From Rhynchopus euleeides (Eukaryota > Euglenozoa > Diplonemea > Diplonemida > Diplonemidae), in assembly GCA_963210315.1 (NCBI GenBank), contig OY723278.1, positions 2,225,701 to 2,289,700 of the forward strand: DNA of 64,000 nucleotides. Direction: 5' to 3'. Every line of letters starts with the position of its first letter. The first letter of the stretch is position 1. The position numbers and the translations under genes were made by a program. This document shows positions 63,840 through 64,000 of this stretch, piece by piece. The notes below the pieces were generated by a model, which ran no database searches, was not told where the DNA came from, and saw nothing but the letters and a program-made list of their open reading frames with translations.

Positions 63840-64000
63840 AAAGGATTGGCTCCGAGGACACATGTGGGAGAACGGTAGGGTTCGGAGTGGTATAGGGTTG
63901 ACGGAGCTGCGGTCGCGCTCTCGGGTGTGACTGCGGCTTCTGATTCTCGGCCTCATCGGCTTTATACGTGCCTACAACGAAGTGTCAACTTGGAACTGTT
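62228..64000 (+). rRNA. Large-subunit (28S) rRNA, 5' truncated by the satellite and 3' cut by the window
   Basis: Universal LSU landmarks occur in order on the + strand: GAAAAGAGAGTTAAAAG (62229), CGTCTTGAAACACGGACC (about 62527), GACGTGCAAATCG (62760), CATCTAGTAGCTGGTT (62812), CTATTCTCAAACTTTAAAT (62924), TAACAACTCACCTGCCGAAT (63154), TTGAAGGCCGAAGTGGAGAA (63358) and GTAACTTCGGGAAAAGGATT (63828). This covers roughly domains I/II to V of LSU. The first approximately 350 nt of a normal 28S, the ITS, 5.8S and 18S are missing: the satellite sits where they should be. The rRNA sequence is rather divergent from textbook eukaryotes. The visible part shows no obvious break such as the fragmented LSU of kinetoplastids. 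It may be a truncated copy, a genuine fragment gene, or a junction produced in assembly. Confidence 0.93.

Noticed and set aside
62516..63956. Several 60-100-codon frames in the LSU rRNA
   Set aside because: They overlap conserved rRNA core sequence on the + strand and are chance frames.

Overview
The window is nuclear DNA of a unicellular eukaryote. It is GC-rich, its protein genes are mostly intronless, and the introns I could place are short and begin almost always with GTATG and end in CAG. All sixteen protein genes I support, and the large-subunit rRNA segment at the right edge, lie on the + strand over 64 kb. Such a directional cluster, together with a fused guanylyltransferase-methyltransferase capping enzyme (the arrangement known from trypanosome CGM1), AG acceptor-like sites shortly before many start codons, and a divergent LSU rRNA, suggests a euglenozoan, perhaps diplonemid-like. 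That placement is inference; unidirectional gene arrays with spliced-leader trans-splicing also occur in dinoflagellates.

Layout. 1-14.2 kb is a housekeeping block: a TPR protein cut by the left edge, the SF3b subunit PHF5A/Rds3 (3 exons), the Ran-binding protein Mog1, phosphatidylethanolamine N-methyltransferase (3 exons), a TPR/EF-hand protein, poly(ADP-ribose) glycohydrolase with a PCNA-binding motif, and a mitochondrial TMBIM5/GHITM-like membrane protein. 15.5-22.3 kb is repeat territory: four TA-bounded, modular inverted-repeat elements (one nested in another, two abutting at a single TA), a secreted twin beta-propeller gene between them, and a 0.92-kb direct duplication. 23.4-33 kb holds an acylation-type GST with a histidine-rich tail, a coiled-coil protein, and the capping enzyme. 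33.5-45.2 kb holds two very large surface or secreted proteins (discoidin/LamG/EGF-like; RCC1-like/PAN with one membrane span). 46.7-51.2 kb holds an EF-hand/ubiquitin-like protein, a small unknown protein, and a kelch-cytochrome b561 fusion.

51.8-62.2 kb is a 32-bp satellite: the first and last complete monomers are exactly 325 units apart, and it has a six-monomer higher-order unit. It runs straight into the interior of an LSU rRNA gene whose 5' part, with 5.8S and 18S, is absent; the LSU then continues off the right edge.

Functional themes: RNA processing (PHF5A, capping enzyme), nuclear transport and genome maintenance (Mog1, PARG), membrane lipid and mitochondrial membrane biology (PEMT, GHITM), and extracellular or surface recognition (four secreted or membrane proteins). 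Neighbours do not form a pathway, as expected for eukaryotic directional clusters. Splice structures are my own hand predictions from protein-family continuity and splice-site consensus; start codons were chosen at ATG even where the open frame extends further upstream.
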